Notes: generated by a model from the letters alone, not told the origin. 64,000 bases of DNA from JAHEEL01 sp963836085 (GCA_963836085.1 CAWIHT010000018.1:1-64000), one strand, 5' to 3'. Positions 7,556 through 16,731 are shown, counted from the stretch's first letter. Numbers and translations are program-made.

Positions 7556-10039
7556 ATGGCAGCAAACCGTTCGACACAGCAGGGGACGCTCGGCACCTTT
7601 GCGGGTGTCTTCACGCCGTCCATCCTCACCATCCTCGGGATCATCCTGTTCCTGCGGATGGGGTTCGTCGTGGGGAATGCCGGGCTCACCCAGACGCTGA
7701 TCATTATCGCCCTGGCGACCGGGGTCGCGGTCCTGACCAGCATCTCGCTTGCCGCCATCGCCACCAACATCGAGGTGAAGGGCGGGGGCGACTACTACCT
7801 CATCTCTCGGACGCTTGGCGTCGAGTTCGGCGGTGCCATCGGCGTCGTGCTCTTCCTCGCCCAGTCGGTGTCGGTTGGCTTTTACGCCATCGGCTTCGGC
7901 GAGATCACCGCAGATCTCCTCGGTTTCGACTCCAAGATCGCGGTCCAGATCATCGCCCTGTTTGCCGTCTTCCTGCTCGCCGGTTTTGTCTGGGCCGGCG
8001 CCGACGTTGCCAGTCGCTTCCAGTTCGTGGTGATGGCATTTCTGATTGCCGCCCTGCTGTCGTTCTACGCCGGGGCATTCGGTTCGGTCGAGTCAGTAGT
8101 TCTCTCCGATGGCTGGAGCCCACCACCCGAGGCGCTCGGATTCTGGGCCGTGTTTGCGATCTTCTTCCCCGCTGTGACCGGATTCACGCAAGGGGTCAGC
8201 ATGTCGGGCGATCTGAAGGACCCGGCGAAGAGCCTTCCCCGCGGCACCTTCGCCGCTGTCGGCCTTTCGACGATCGTCTACGTCACGGTGGCGATCATCC
8301 TCGCTGCGTCGGTGCCCCAGATCCTGCTGATCGACGACGCCGGGGACGCGATGCGGTCGATCGCGATCATCGGCCCACTCATCGTTATTGGGGTGATTGC
8401 CGCGACCCTGTCTTCGGCGATGGCCTCGTTCCTCGGTGCGCCGCGCATTCTCCAATCACTGGCATCAGACCGTGTGTTCCCGGTGCTGAACATCTTCGCC
8501 AAGGGCCACGGCCCTCAGTCGAACCCGCGCCTGGCCGCCATCCTGTCGTTCGCCATCGCAATCCTGACCCTCGGCCTCGGGAGCCTCGACGCCATCGCAG
8601 CCGTCGTCTCGATGTTCTTCCTCATCTCCTATGGCTTGCTGAACTATGCGACCTACTCGGAGGCACGGGCCAAGAGTCCTTCGTTCCGGCCACGATTCCG
8701 GTTCTTCGATCAGCGGCTCAGCCTCCTCGGCGCCGTGGCGTGCCTCGGGGCGATGCTGGCGATCAACGTCATCGCCGGTGCGGCGGCGCTGTTGGTCCTG
8801 TTCGTCGTCTACCAATATCTCTCCCGTCGATCCGGGCCGGAACGATGGGCCGATTCGGCTTCCTCGCACCACTTCCAGCGAGCGATGACGAGCATCCGCG
8901 CCCTCTCGAATGAAGAGCAGCACGCCAGGAATTGGCGGCCGCAGATCCTCGCGTTCTCGGCAGATCCGGCGCGGCGAGAGCGCTTGATTCGCTTCGCCGC
9001 CTGGCTCGAGGGTGGGAGCGGCTTCACCATCGCCATGCGAGTGATGCAAGGGGATGGCGCCATCATGCGCCGCGAGCGCGATGCTGCCGCTGCGCAACTT
9101 CGATCGGAGATCGAGGAACTCGGTCTTGATATCTACTCGCGGGTTGTGCTGGCTGTCGACGGGCTGGAGGCGCTTCCGGTCGTGGTCCAAGCGACCGGGG
9201 TTGGAGCGCTGCGTGCGAACACAGCCCTGTTCGGTTGGCCGGAGCATCCACCCGAAGAGCGCCGTGTGCTCTATGTGCGATCGTTGCGCGACATTGCGCG
9301 CCTCGGTGTGAACGTCGTCGCCATGTCGAGCGACGAGCAGCGGTGGGGCGCGCTCAGCGCTCGTGAGCGGCGCAATCGTCGTATTGACGTCTGGTGGAGT
9401 GGGGATGATTCGAGTCGGCTTGCTCTCCTCTCCGCGTATCTATTCACTCGAACGGACGTCTGGGCACGTGCGAAGATCCGCCTGCTCGTTGGCGTTGGTG
9501 CGGCCGACCTATCGGTGACCAAGGCTGAACTCGAATCGATGCTGGACGAGGCACGCATCCCGGCTGAGGTTGTCTGTCTGGTCGAACCTGATCAGGCGGC
9601 GATCGTGCGGTCGTGTGCCGACGCGGCCATTGTGTTCGTCACCATGCGGATCCGTCGGGACGACACACTCGACGCGCTCGGTGGCGACCTCAATCGACTG
9701 CTCGAGCGACTTCCGATGACCGTTGCCGTTCTTGCCGGCGAGCCGGTGGACCTCCTCGCCGGGCCGGAGTCCGGCCATCACCGGTCGCTCACCCAGGCTG
9801 AGGACAACCTTGCGGAGGCCGAGGCCCGGCTCAAGACCCTCGAAAGGCGCCTCGCGGAGGCAACCGCAGAGGTCGATTCGGCGAGCTTGCGACTGGAGGC
9901 CGATGAGCCGGTGACCGCGGCTGAGCTCGAGGAGCTGACTCGATGGGCAGATACCGTGCTTCGGCGCACCCTGAAGGCTCGCGTTCGCGTTGAGTCGGCG
10001 CGAGCAGAGCTCGACGCGCTGATGAGCCAGCAGGGATAG
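7556..10039 (+). CDS. SLC12-like (cation-chloride cotransporter family) permease
   Basis: The 827-residue protein has an N-terminal APC-fold transporter of about 12 helices (residues 15-430). It carries the SLC12 hallmarks GIILFLRMGFVVGNAG and GGGDYYLISRTLG, and a C-terminal cytoplasmic half (about 440-827) that ends in a coiled coil rich in A, E and R. Eukaryotic relatives move Na, K and Cl together; bacterial members are little characterised, so the substrate is open (ions or amino acids). The ATG at 7556 was chosen because TM1 follows within 15 residues. It is divergent from SulP with repeat B between them. Confidence 0.8.
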   Translation: MAANRSTQQGTLGTFAGVFTPSILTILGIILFLRMGFVVGNAGLTQTLIIIALATGVAVLTSISLAAIATNIEVKGGGDYYLISRTLGVEFGGAIGVVLFLAQSVSVGFYAIGFGEITADLLGFDSKIAVQIIALFAVFLLAGFVWAGADVASRFQFVVMAFLIAALLSFYAGAFGSVESVVLSDGWSPPPEALGFWAVFAIFFPAVTGFTQGVSMSGDLKDPAKSLPRGTFAAVGLSTIVYVTVAIILAASVPQILLIDDAGDAMRSIAIIGPLIVIGVIAATLSSAMASFLGAPRILQSLASDRVFPVLNIFAKGHGPQSNPRLAAILSFAIAILTLGLGSLDAIAAVVSMFFLISYGLLNYATYSEARAKSPSFRPRFRFFDQRLSLLGAVACLGAMLAINVIAGAAALLVLFVVYQYLSRRSGPERWADSASSHHFQRAMTSIRALSNEEQHARNWRPQILAFSADPARRERLIRFAAWLEGGSGFTIAMRVMQGDGAIMRRERDAAAAQLRSEIEELGLDIYSRVVLAVDGLEALPVVVQATGVGALRANTALFGWPEHPPEERRVLYVRSLRDIARLGVNVVAMSSDEQRWGALSARERRNRRIDVWWSGDDSSRLALLSAYLFTRTDVWARAKIRLLVGVGAADLSVTKAELESMLDEARIPAEVVCLVEPDQAAIVRSCADAAIVFVTMRIRRDDTLDALGGDLNRLLERLPMTVAVLAGEPVDLLAGPESGHHRSLTQAEDNLAEAEARLKTLERRLAEATAEVDSASLRLEADEPVTAAELEELTRWADTVLRRTLKARVRVESARAELDALMSQQG

Positions 10040-10118
10040 CGTCTGGGCGCTGATCCGGGCCTCTGCGACGGTCGGTCGGCCGGTGAGCGGGCGAGTCCAT
10101 CACCCGACGTTCCGCTGA

Positions 10119-11027
10119 TTAGGCGCCTTCGGTGTGCACAACGAGCGGGTCGTCGAGGTAGGCCCGTCTCGTCGGATAGGCGAGCGCCACGGTGGTTTCG
10201 GCGTCGAACGCCTCCAGAGTCGCCCGCCAGAACCGATCGTCCACATTGCGGCGTTGGCGCGCCTCCACGAGCAGTCGCACGGTCAGGAGAACGCCGCTGT
10301 CGCGTGTCGACACATATATCGCTGGTCCCAGCTCCCGAAACTTGATGAAGTAGTCGTGCTCCGCAGTGGCGATCTCCTGGTGGAGGCGAAGCTCCTCCTC
10401 GCTGATGGCAAGGGGTGCAATCGCCTCGCGGAGGATCTCTTCTGCTCGGTGCCGATCCGATTCGAAGGTAACCAGGACGGGGATCTCGTGCCAGATGTGG
10501 AAGAACCCTTCGGTGTAGTTCGCAGCAGCGTTCTTGAAGAGCTTCCCGTTCGGGACATGCACCAGACGGCCGGTCGCCTGGTCCGCATCAACCCAGTTTC
10601 TGATCTCGAGCAGTGTGAAACGGAACGCTCGGATGTCGATGACATCTCCGGCGGTGCCGTCGATCTCGATGCGATCCCCGACCTTGAATGGCCGCCGGAA
10701 CATGATGAACACCCATCCGGCAAGGTCCATGAAGACATCGGCCAGCGCAATAACGAGACCAGCGCTGAGCAGGCCGATGAACGTCCCGAGATCCTCGACG
10801 AATGGCAGCCAGATCCAGGTCAGAAGGAGAACGAGAACCGCGGTGGAGATGTACGTGAGTGCCTTTCGCGACCTGAACAAGAGTTCGCCGTCGGAGACGG
10901 TCCGGCTCAGCCAACGAGCCATGAACCACCGGAGGACAACGATGACGATGATGAGGACGATCGTGGCGGCAATGCGACGCGTGAGGTCCGGCGAGAATCC
11001 GAGATTCGCCTCGATCCATGTGGTCAT
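10119..11027 (-). CDS. MscS-family mechanosensitive ion channel
   Basis: The 302-residue protein has two or three N-terminal helices (about residues 15-75), then the pore-lining TM3 (GLLSAGLVIALADVFMDLAGW). The beta domain follows (FMFRRPFKVGD-like segment FIMFRRPFKVGDRIEIDGTA), then HVPNGKLF and a C-terminal alpha/beta domain. This is the MscS layout, a tension-gated channel that releases solutes on osmotic downshock. The start at 11027 places TM1 normally; a start at 11120 would add 31 non-conserved residues. It is convergent with the SLC12-like gene, and both are consistent with osmotic or ionic homeostasis. Confidence 0.88.
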   Translation of the reverse strand: MTTWIEANLGFSPDLTRRIAATIVLIIVIVVLRWFMARWLSRTVSDGELLFRSRKALTYISTAVLVLLLTWIWLPFVEDLGTFIGLLSAGLVIALADVFMDLAGWVFIMFRRPFKVGDRIEIDGTAGDVIDIRAFRFTLLEIRNWVDADQATGRLVHVPNGKLFKNAAANYTEGFFHIWHEIPVLVTFESDRHRAEEILREAIAPLAISEEELRLHQEIATAEHDYFIKFRELGPAIYVSTRDSGVLLTVRLLVEARQRRNVDDRFWRATLEAFDAETTVALAYPTRRAYLDDPLVVHTEGA

Positions 11028-11176
11028 CGGACCATCGTAGAGACAGTTCCGTTTGATCCACGGTACCGACGGGAGGAGTTCCCGATTGGCCTCCCGCGCC
11101 GCGCATCCCAGGTACCCCAAGGGTCACGGGAGTTCTGGTAGCGTTCGACCGACCACACCAACGAAGGAGACAGACG

Positions 11177-11362
11177 ATGGGCGACTTCTTGAAGGCGATG
11201 CTCGCGGCGTTTATCGCGTTCGCGATCTTCACATTCCCGGCCACGTGGCTGCTGATGCTGTTCTTCGGCAACATCGGGTGGGAACTGTCCTACATGGGGA
11301 CGCTGCCCGCGGGCATCCTGGTATCGGTCCTGCTCGGTGGCGTGCTCAGCCGTCCCTGGTAG
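11177..11362 (+). CDS. small two-helix membrane protein
   Basis: A 61-residue protein with two hydrophobic stretches (about residues 7-30 and 38-57) separated by GNIGWELSYMG, ending in SRPW. The ATG has a clear AAGGAGA ribosome-binding site eight bases upstream, which is the main reason to believe it is real. No family is recognised. It is divergent from the MscS gene. Confidence 0.65.
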   Translation: MGDFLKAMLAAFIAFAIFTFPATWLLMLFFGNIGWELSYMGTLPAGILVSVLLGGVLSRPW

Positions 11363-11457
11363 AAGACTCCTCAACAGTCAAGACGGAGAGGCGGCCTCGT
11401 ACGCGGGTCGCCTCTCCCGCGTCCCGGTCCACGCTGACGGAGAGCCACCAGGTGCGG

Positions 11458-12095
11458 TCACTCGGACGGGAGTTGCGATCGAGTGAAGGCGATGGTCACG
11501 CTCACGAACAAGACCCACACCGGGAACGTCAGTCCGACCGGGTCGGAGACCAGCGGGAACAGAAAGAGGGCGACCGCCCCCGCATACCCGACGGAGGCGA
11601 GCCAGTTCGGGAGTACCTTTGCCCGTTTGACCAGTGTGGAGGTTGTGAGCATGAAGACCGCCTGCAGCCGCGCGGCAACAACGAGGATGAGTCCAGATGC
11701 GGTGCCGACCGCCGGTGTGATCGACGCCTCGTCCACCACAGCATTTTCGATCACCGAGAATGCGAGCGCATGGGCTGCGAGGGCGACCGTGCCGAAGATG
11801 AACGTCGTCACACAGCGGGTGGCCGAGCCGAGGAATACTGTCGCGAAGAATTGGTCTTCCCAGTCTCCGATCCTCCTGCGAATGAAGGCGACAAACCGCA
11901 GAAACGCGACCGATGCGATCGACACGAGGTTGAGACCGACGAGGAGCGTCGTTCGAGTCCCGGGATCCTCGGCCTAGGCCGTGACTGATTCGATGGAGCG
12001 GGTCAGATCGGTGGGGGACTGAGGAGATAGAGCCCGATGACCGTGAGAACGGCGTAGACCACACCCGCGACTGATGCGGATTCGATTGATCGCAT
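11458..12095 (-). pseudogene. multi-helix membrane protein gene with frameshift and in-frame stop
   Basis: An ATG at 12095 opens MRSIESASVAGVVYAVLTVI and a first helix, then stops at a TGA near 12010 just after a run of C residues (the + strand shows GTGGGGGAC). Adding one C would continue as DLTRSIESVTA, which then meets a TAG near 11977. Beyond it the frame is open to 11458 (AEDPGTRTTLLVGLNLVSIA, then four or so helices). The pieces join into one plausible membrane protein of about 210 residues. Two independent lesions make a pseudogene likelier than a sequencing error. A GTG at 11925 could still express the last 155 residues. Confidence 0.6.
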
Positions 12096-12254
12096 GTTCT
12101 CTTGTCGGCGCCTGCTGGCCACAGCGCCATTGTGCCGCCGGTCGTGGCGGTCGTTGCCTCTTGGACGCGGAGAGGCGGCTTCCGTGTGGAAACCGCCTCT
12201 CTCAGTCTTCGTCTCAACGGCGAACCACTTCGTATGGTTCGCCGCGCCGTCGAC

Positions 12255-12647
12255 TCAGCCGTCCGCAGGTGCGGTGGTGGCTGGGGCCTCTGTCGTAGTC
12301 GCTGGAGCTGTGGTGCTCGTTGTGTCGTCGTCGGACGACAAGTTCATCAGCACGGCGATCAACACGACGATCGCAATGATCGCCAGGACCACACCGATGA
12401 TCGTCCCGAAGGCCGAACCCTTCTTCTGTGTGACCTGAACCGTCGTGGTCGGCTGAGGCTGCGGCGCCGTCGGGGCTGCGGTGCCGGGTGCCGGCGGTGC
12501 CATTGCAACATCGGCACCCATCGGGTTGGGGTCGGTGGCCGTCGAACCTCCGGTGCTGACCTGGTTCGTCCACTGCTGTCCGTTCCAGTATCGGTATGAA
12601 TACGTCATGGTTGGGTCGGTGTACCAACCCGCTGGTTGCTGGGCCAT
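12255..12647 (-). CDS. DUF2510 protein with one transmembrane helix
   Basis: The 130-residue product opens with the DUF2510 motif (GWYTDP, YRYWNGQQWT), a short W-rich module common at the N-terminus of actinobacterial membrane proteins. A proline-rich linker and a single helix (about 76-98) follow. The tail is rich in Thr, Ala and Pro and is probably outside the cell. AGGAG precedes the ATG. Function is unknown; DUF2510 is thought to mediate interactions near the membrane. The gene stands alone. Confidence 0.8.
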   Translation of the reverse strand: MAQQPAGWYTDPTMTYSYRYWNGQQWTNQVSTGGSTATDPNPMGADVAMAPPAPGTAAPTAPQPQPTTTVQVTQKKGSAFGTIIGVVLAIIAIVVLIAVLMNLSSDDDTTSTTAPATTTEAPATTAPADG

Positions 12648-12809
12648 GGGGATCTCCTCCGTCGTCTCGGGTCCACCCTACGGATGGGGAATCGTCACTA
12701 TGTCACCCTAATCGGGTAGACATTCTCGGCAGGGAGGAGTTGGAACTTGCTCCAGAATCCCCAATAACACCCGGCCTCGCCGCACGGCCGAGGTGCGCAC
12801 GCTGTCGGT

Positions 12810-13850
12810 CTACACGATGTGGGCGACTGCACGGTTTGACCGGTCGAAGAGATGGAACCGATGGGTCCACACCTCGATGGTGTCGCCGACAGCCGGAATC
12901 GTGTCGAACCGCATCGTGATCCGGTCAGAACCTAGGTCGATCTCGGCAAACGCGAAATCACCGTGACTCTCGATGGATGCGACCGTGCCGGGCAATCCGG
13001 CCGTCGGGACGAGGTGCCACTCGTGCGGACGAACGCCGACCGTGACCGGTCCCGAGCGCGTTCCGGCAGGCACGGGGATCGCACCGGCATCGACACGAAC
13101 CTCGCGATCCACGACCTCGCCCCCAAGGAAGGACATCGTTGGAGATCCCACGAATCCGGCCACAAGCATGTCGACCGGTCGGTGGTAGATCTCGCTCGGG
13201 GTGCCGACCTGACGTAGCCGCCCCTCGTCGATGACCGCGATGCGGTCGGCAATGGCCATCGCTTCTTCCTGGTCGTTCGTGGCGTAGAGCGTGGTGACTC
13301 CGTAGCCCGACTGGAGTAGGCGGATCTCGGCCCGCATCATCCGGCGATTCGCGGCGTCCATGCGGGAGAGAGGTTCATCGAGCAGAAACAGCGATGGCCG
13401 GCGGACCAAGGCTCTCGCCGCCTGGACAAGCTGCTGGTGACCTGCTGCAAGCCGCTCAGGGAATCGCTCCAGGAACCGCTCGATGCCCAGCGTCCGTGCC
13501 TCGGCGGTAACCCGTTGGTCGATCTCCTCACGATTGACGCGGCGGACTTCGAGCGGGAAGGCCACGTTTGAACGGACCGTCTTCTTCGGTGTGAGGGAGT
13601 TGTCCTGGAAGACCATCGCAACGTCGCGCTTCGCGGTCGCCACCTCGTCCATATCGCGGCCGTCGATCAGGATGTCGCCGCCCGAGATGTCTTCGAGACC
13701 CGCAACGGCGCGCAAGATGGAGGTCTTGCCGCACCCCGACGGGCCGATAAGCACCAGAAGTTCGCCGTCCTCGACGGAGAGAGTCAGATCGTGAATGACC
13801 TGATTCCCCGATCGCGTGACCGAGACCGAATCGAGTAGAACGCTCGCCAT
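12810..13850 (-). CDS. sugar-type ABC transporter ATPase (UgpC/MsmK-like), atypical motifs
   Basis: A 346-residue nucleotide-binding subunit with Walker A GPSGCGKTS, Q-loop MVFQD, Walker B LFLLDEPLS and a C-terminal MalK-like regulatory/TOBE region from about 240. Two motifs are unusual: the signature reads LAAGHQQ where LSGGQ is expected, and the switch histidine position is Asn (YATNDQEEA instead of YVTHDQ). No permease or binding protein is adjacent. The binding protein and two permeases at 32.9-36.2 kb lack an ATPase, and shared ATPases of this family are common in actinobacteria, so this may energise that transporter. Given the altered motifs, catalytic competence is uncertain. Confidence 0.8.
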   Translation of the reverse strand: MASVLLDSVSVTRSGNQVIHDLTLSVEDGELLVLIGPSGCGKTSILRAVAGLEDISGGDILIDGRDMDEVATAKRDVAMVFQDNSLTPKKTVRSNVAFPLEVRRVNREEIDQRVTAEARTLGIERFLERFPERLAAGHQQLVQAARALVRRPSLFLLDEPLSRMDAANRRMMRAEIRLLQSGYGVTTLYATNDQEEAMAIADRIAVIDEGRLRQVGTPSEIYHRPVDMLVAGFVGSPTMSFLGGEVVDREVRVDAGAIPVPAGTRSGPVTVGVRPHEWHLVPTAGLPGTVASIESHGDFAFAEIDLGSDRITMRFDTIPAVGDTIEVWTHRFHLFDRSNRAVAHIV

Positions 13851-13942
13851 GGAGTCAGCGTACCGCTCCGGTCAGGTACGAGGCGACGCCGGGGCAGGCC
13901 AAGTCGCCAGGCGCCAGGCGCCAGTTCGATCCCTCCCTCTCA

Positions 13943-14106
13943 ATTCCTCCCCTTCAGGGGGAGGTGTCGCCCTCGGGGCGACGGAGGGGGTCTCTCTCTT
14001 GTTTCGAGACCGAGAGACCCCTTCCGTCAGCGCCCTGGGGGGCGCTGCCACCTTCCCCTGAGGGGAAGGAATTGAAGAGGGGAAGGAATTGAAGAGGGGA
14101 AGGAAT
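13943..14106 (+). repeat. family 2 structured repeat, copy 1, with short tandem tail
   Basis: Bases 13943-14073 carry the family 2 order of five hairpins: CCTCCCCTTCAGGGGGAGG, GTCGCCCTCGGGGCGAC, a central GGGTCTCTC...GAGAGACCC stem, CAGCGCCCTGGGGGGCGCTG and CCTTCCCCTGAGGGGAAGG, with ATTCC/GGAATT at the ends. After the element the 17-base unit GAAGAGGGGAAGGAATT is repeated with a final partial copy to 14106. It occupies the gap between the divergent ABC ATPase and the argF stop. Confidence 0.88.
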
Positions 14107-14139
14107 AGGAGCAGGGACTGGCGTCTGGTAGCTCTTCTC

Positions 14140-15141
14140 CTATGCCAGTGTTGCGACCATCACGGCTTTGATCGTGTGGAGGCGGTTCTCGGCTTGGTCC
14201 CAGGCGACGCTGGCGGGGGACTCGAAGACCTCTTCGGTCACTTCGAGGCCGTCCGGCATGTCGGTTGCCTCGATGATCTGCTTGCCGACCACGGTCTTGT
14301 CGTTGTGGAACGCGGGCAGGCAATGCATGAACTTGACCGCCGGATTGCCGGACGCGGCCATCAGTTCGGCGTTGATCTGATAGGGCTTCAGCAGGTTGAC
14401 CCGGTCGATCCAGACTTCCTTCGGCTCACCCATCGACACCCACACGTCGGTGTGGATGAAGTCGACGCCCTTCACGGCCTCCTCAGCATCCTCGGTGACC
14501 GTGATCGAGGCCCCGGTGCGCTTGGCAATCTCGTTCGCCATCTCGAGCACGTCCGCCGGGGGAGCAAGTTCGGCCGGACCGGCGAGTCGCAGATCGCTCC
14601 CCATGAGCGCCGCCATCACGATGTGTGAGCGGGCGAGGTTGAAGCGGAGGTCCCCGACGAACGCGTAGGAGATCTCGTTGTATGGCTTTCCGCTGGCCTC
14701 GTGCATGGTGAGGAAGTCGGCGAGCATCTGGGTCGGATGCCACTCGGCGGTCAGGCCGTTGTAGACCGGGACACCGGCGTGCCTCGCAAGTTCTTCGACG
14801 TCATCCTGCGCCGACCCGCGGTATTCGATGGCGTCGTACATGCGGCCCAGGACCCGTGCCGTGTCGGCGGTGGACTCCTTGTGGCCCATCTGAGAACCGG
14901 AGGGATCGAGGTAGGTGACGTGCGCTCCCTGGTCGAATGCTGCGACCTCGAAGGCGGCACGCGTCCGTGTCGATGTCTTCTCGAAAAGCAGGGCGATGTT
15001 CTTGCCGGACAACTGAGGCTGCTCGGTTCCCGCGTACTTCGCCGTCTTCAGAGCAGCGGAAAGGTCGAGCAGGAACTGCATCTCGTCCGGCTCGAAGTCG
15101 ATCTCCTTGACGAAGCTTCGGTTCTTCAGGTTGTAGGCCAC
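14140..15141 (-). CDS. argF: ornithine carbamoyltransferase
   Basis: It forms citrulline from ornithine and carbamoyl phosphate. The 333-residue enzyme shows the carbamoyl-phosphate motif EKTSTRTR (about residue 55), HPTQMLAD near 138 and the catalytic MHCLPAFHN near 275. The start is the GTG at 15141 behind GAGGAG; the longer frame to 15177 has no ribosome-binding site. The gene follows the COG2403 GTPase on the same strand with an 81-bp gap containing a GC hairpin. No other arginine genes are in the window, so it could serve arginine synthesis or catabolic citrulline turnover; the length and lack of an arcC neighbour do not decide. Confidence 0.92.
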   Translation of the reverse strand: MAYNLKNRSFVKEIDFEPDEMQFLLDLSAALKTAKYAGTEQPQLSGKNIALLFEKTSTRTRAAFEVAAFDQGAHVTYLDPSGSQMGHKESTADTARVLGRMYDAIEYRGSAQDDVEELARHAGVPVYNGLTAEWHPTQMLADFLTMHEASGKPYNEISYAFVGDLRFNLARSHIVMAALMGSDLRLAGPAELAPPADVLEMANEIAKRTGASITVTEDAEEAVKGVDFIHTDVWVSMGEPKEVWIDRVNLLKPYQINAELMAASGNPAVKFMHCLPAFHNDKTVVGKQIIEATDMPDGLEVTEEVFESPASVAWDQAENRLHTIKAVMVATLA

Positions 15142-15178
15142 GGGTGATCTCCTCGGTTGGATGGACCGCCTGACCATC

Positions 15179-15199
15179 GCCGCCCGACAGGCGGGCGGC
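15179..15199. other. GC hairpin in the argF leader
   Basis: GCCGCCCG (15179-15186) is the exact complement of 15192-15199, with a 5-nt loop ACAGG on the + strand. It lies 38 bases upstream of the argF start and just after the preceding gene's stop. There is no T-run, so it is more likely an mRNA stability or processing hairpin than a terminator. Confidence 0.4.
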
Positions 15200-15222
15200 G
15201 AAGGCAGCGTTCCGGTCGGTCA

Positions 15223-16563
15223 TCAGCCTAGGTCGTGCTCGGCGACGAACTTCGAGAGGATCCCTCCGAGGTCCGGGTCGCCGATCTCCTGGAGGTCGTA
15301 GTAGACCCGCGTGTTGGGCTTGTCGATGTCGATGATCCGCGAGAGATCGATCGGTGTCCCGATGACGACGGCGTCGCAGTCGGTTGCGTTGATGGTCGCC
15401 TCGAGATCGCGCAGTTGCTCCTCGCCGTAGCCCATGGCGGGGAGGATGGTTCCGATCTCCGGGTAGATCTCGAAGGTCTCCTTGAGCTTGCCCACGAGGT
15501 ACGGCCGCGGGTCGACGAATTCAACAGCTCCATACTTCGACGCGGCGACGACGCCGGCGCCGATCTTCATGCCACCGTGGGTGAGCGTCGGGCCATCCTC
15601 GACGACGAGAACTCGTTTGCCTGCGACCACCGACGGATCGTCCATCCGCAGGGTGGATGCGGCCTCGATGACGATCGCGTCCGGGTTCACCTTGGCGATG
15701 TTGGCCCGAACTGTCTCGATCCCTTCGAGGTCGGCGGAATCGATCTTGTTGATCACCGCAACGTCGGCGAGACGAACGTTCACTTCACCCGGGTAGTAAG
15801 ACAGTTCGTGTCCGGGACGATGTGGATCGGCCACGGTGATGTACAGGTCGCTCTCGTAGAACGAGAAGTCGTTGTTGCCGCCGTCCCACACGATGACGTC
15901 GCATCCATCCGGATCGACTTCGGCGGCGCGGAGGATCGCTTCATAGTCGACGCCCGCATAGATCACGTTGCCGCGAACGATGTGGGGCTCGTACTCCTCC
16001 ATCTCCTCGATCGTGCACGCATGCTTCTCGAGATCCCCGATCTCGGCGAACCGCTGGACCTTCTGGGCGACCAGGTCGCCGTACGGCATCGGGTGGCGGA
16101 TGGCCACGGCCTTGAGGCCCTTCTCCATCAGCAACTCGATCACGCGACGCGTGGTCTGGCTCTTGCCGGCGCCCGTACGGACGGCACAGACCGAGATCAG
16201 CGGCTTGCTGCTCTTGACCATGGTGTCGTTCGGACCGAGCAGCGTGAAGGAGGCTCCGGCCGCGGCGACGATGGCGTCGACCCGCATGACGTGGGTGTAT
16301 GAGATGTCGCTGTATGAGAAGGCACACTCGTCGGCGTCGAGTTCGTCGATCAGTTCGGCAAGGCGCTCCTCGGGGAAGATCGGGATGCCCTCGGGGTAGA
16401 GAGGACCGGCGAGTTCCGCCGGGTAGGTGCGGTCGTCGATGCCGGGGATCTGCTCAGCGGTAAACGCCACGATCTTGACCGACTCGTCATCGCGGTAGCG
16501 GGTATTGAAGTTGTGGAAGTCGCGTCCTGCGGCTCCGATGATGATCACTCGACGCTGTTTCAC
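15223..16563 (-). CDS. COG2403 GTPase / cyclic 2,3-diphosphoglycerate synthetase-like protein
   Basis: The 446-residue protein has an N-terminal Rossmann-like segment (RRVIIIGAAGRDFHNFN) and a SIMIBI-class P-loop near residue 145 (AVRTGAGKSQT). Further motifs are VWDGGNNDFSF near 237 and NKIDSADL near 276. This matches the COG2403 family, whose archaeal member makes cyclic 2,3-diphosphoglycerate. In most bacteria the role is unproven, and the family is often found beside carbamoyl-phosphate or arginine genes, as with argF here. The start is the GTG at 16563 after GGAGC. It is divergent from the TetR gene, and one operator-like palindrome lies in its upstream region. Confidence 0.65.
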   Translation of the reverse strand: MKQRRVIIIGAAGRDFHNFNTRYRDDESVKIVAFTAEQIPGIDDRTYPAELAGPLYPEGIPIFPEERLAELIDELDADECAFSYSDISYTHVMRVDAIVAAAGASFTLLGPNDTMVKSSKPLISVCAVRTGAGKSQTTRRVIELLMEKGLKAVAIRHPMPYGDLVAQKVQRFAEIGDLEKHACTIEEMEEYEPHIVRGNVIYAGVDYEAILRAAEVDPDGCDVIVWDGGNNDFSFYESDLYITVADPHRPGHELSYYPGEVNVRLADVAVINKIDSADLEGIETVRANIAKVNPDAIVIEAASTLRMDDPSVVAGKRVLVVEDGPTLTHGGMKIGAGVVAASKYGAVEFVDPRPYLVGKLKETFEIYPEIGTILPAMGYGEEQLRDLEATINATDCDAVVIGTPIDLSRIIDIDKPNTRVYYDLQEIGDPDLGGILSKFVAEHDLG

Positions 16564-16622
16564 GAGCACGCTCCATAGATAGGCGATTGCGGCGCGGTCC
16601 GACACCACGCCGAAGGCTAGCA

Positions 16623-16638
16623 CCTATCAACCGATAGG
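16623..16638. promoter_or_regulatory. operator-like palindrome 1 upstream of TetR
   Basis: CCTATCAACCGATAGG is an imperfect inverted repeat with six of eight positions paired. It lies in the divergent region between the COG2403 gene and tetR, nearer the former. A related sequence occurs 83 bp away, and the pair looks like binding sites for the adjacent TetR protein. Confidence 0.5.
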
Positions 16639-16705
16639 GCCAGAGGTGGGACGCCTTGCAGCTTGCGGGTTCGCCGCCATCTCGCGGCCGCTGCCGAAGT
16701 AGTAA

Positions 16706-16721
16706 CCTATCAATCGCTAGA
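16706..16721. promoter_or_regulatory. operator-like palindrome 2 upstream of TetR
   Basis: CCTATCAATCGCTAGA shares the CCTATCAA half and most of the second half with the site at 16623. It ends 10 bases before the tetR ATG, where a bound repressor would block its own promoter or ribosome access. Confidence 0.45.
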
Positions 16722-16731
16722 GAGGGATGTG

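Noticed and set aside
7327..8913. 528-codon plus-strand frame overlapping the SLC12-like gene
   Set aside because: Arg/His-rich frame-shifted shadow starting inside the family 1 repeat; the transporter frame has clear hydrophobic helices.
13943..14106. family 2 repeats read as simple bidirectional terminators
   Set aside because: The hairpins lack T-runs and the whole 130-bp unit is conserved at unrelated gene junctions, so termination is at most a side effect.
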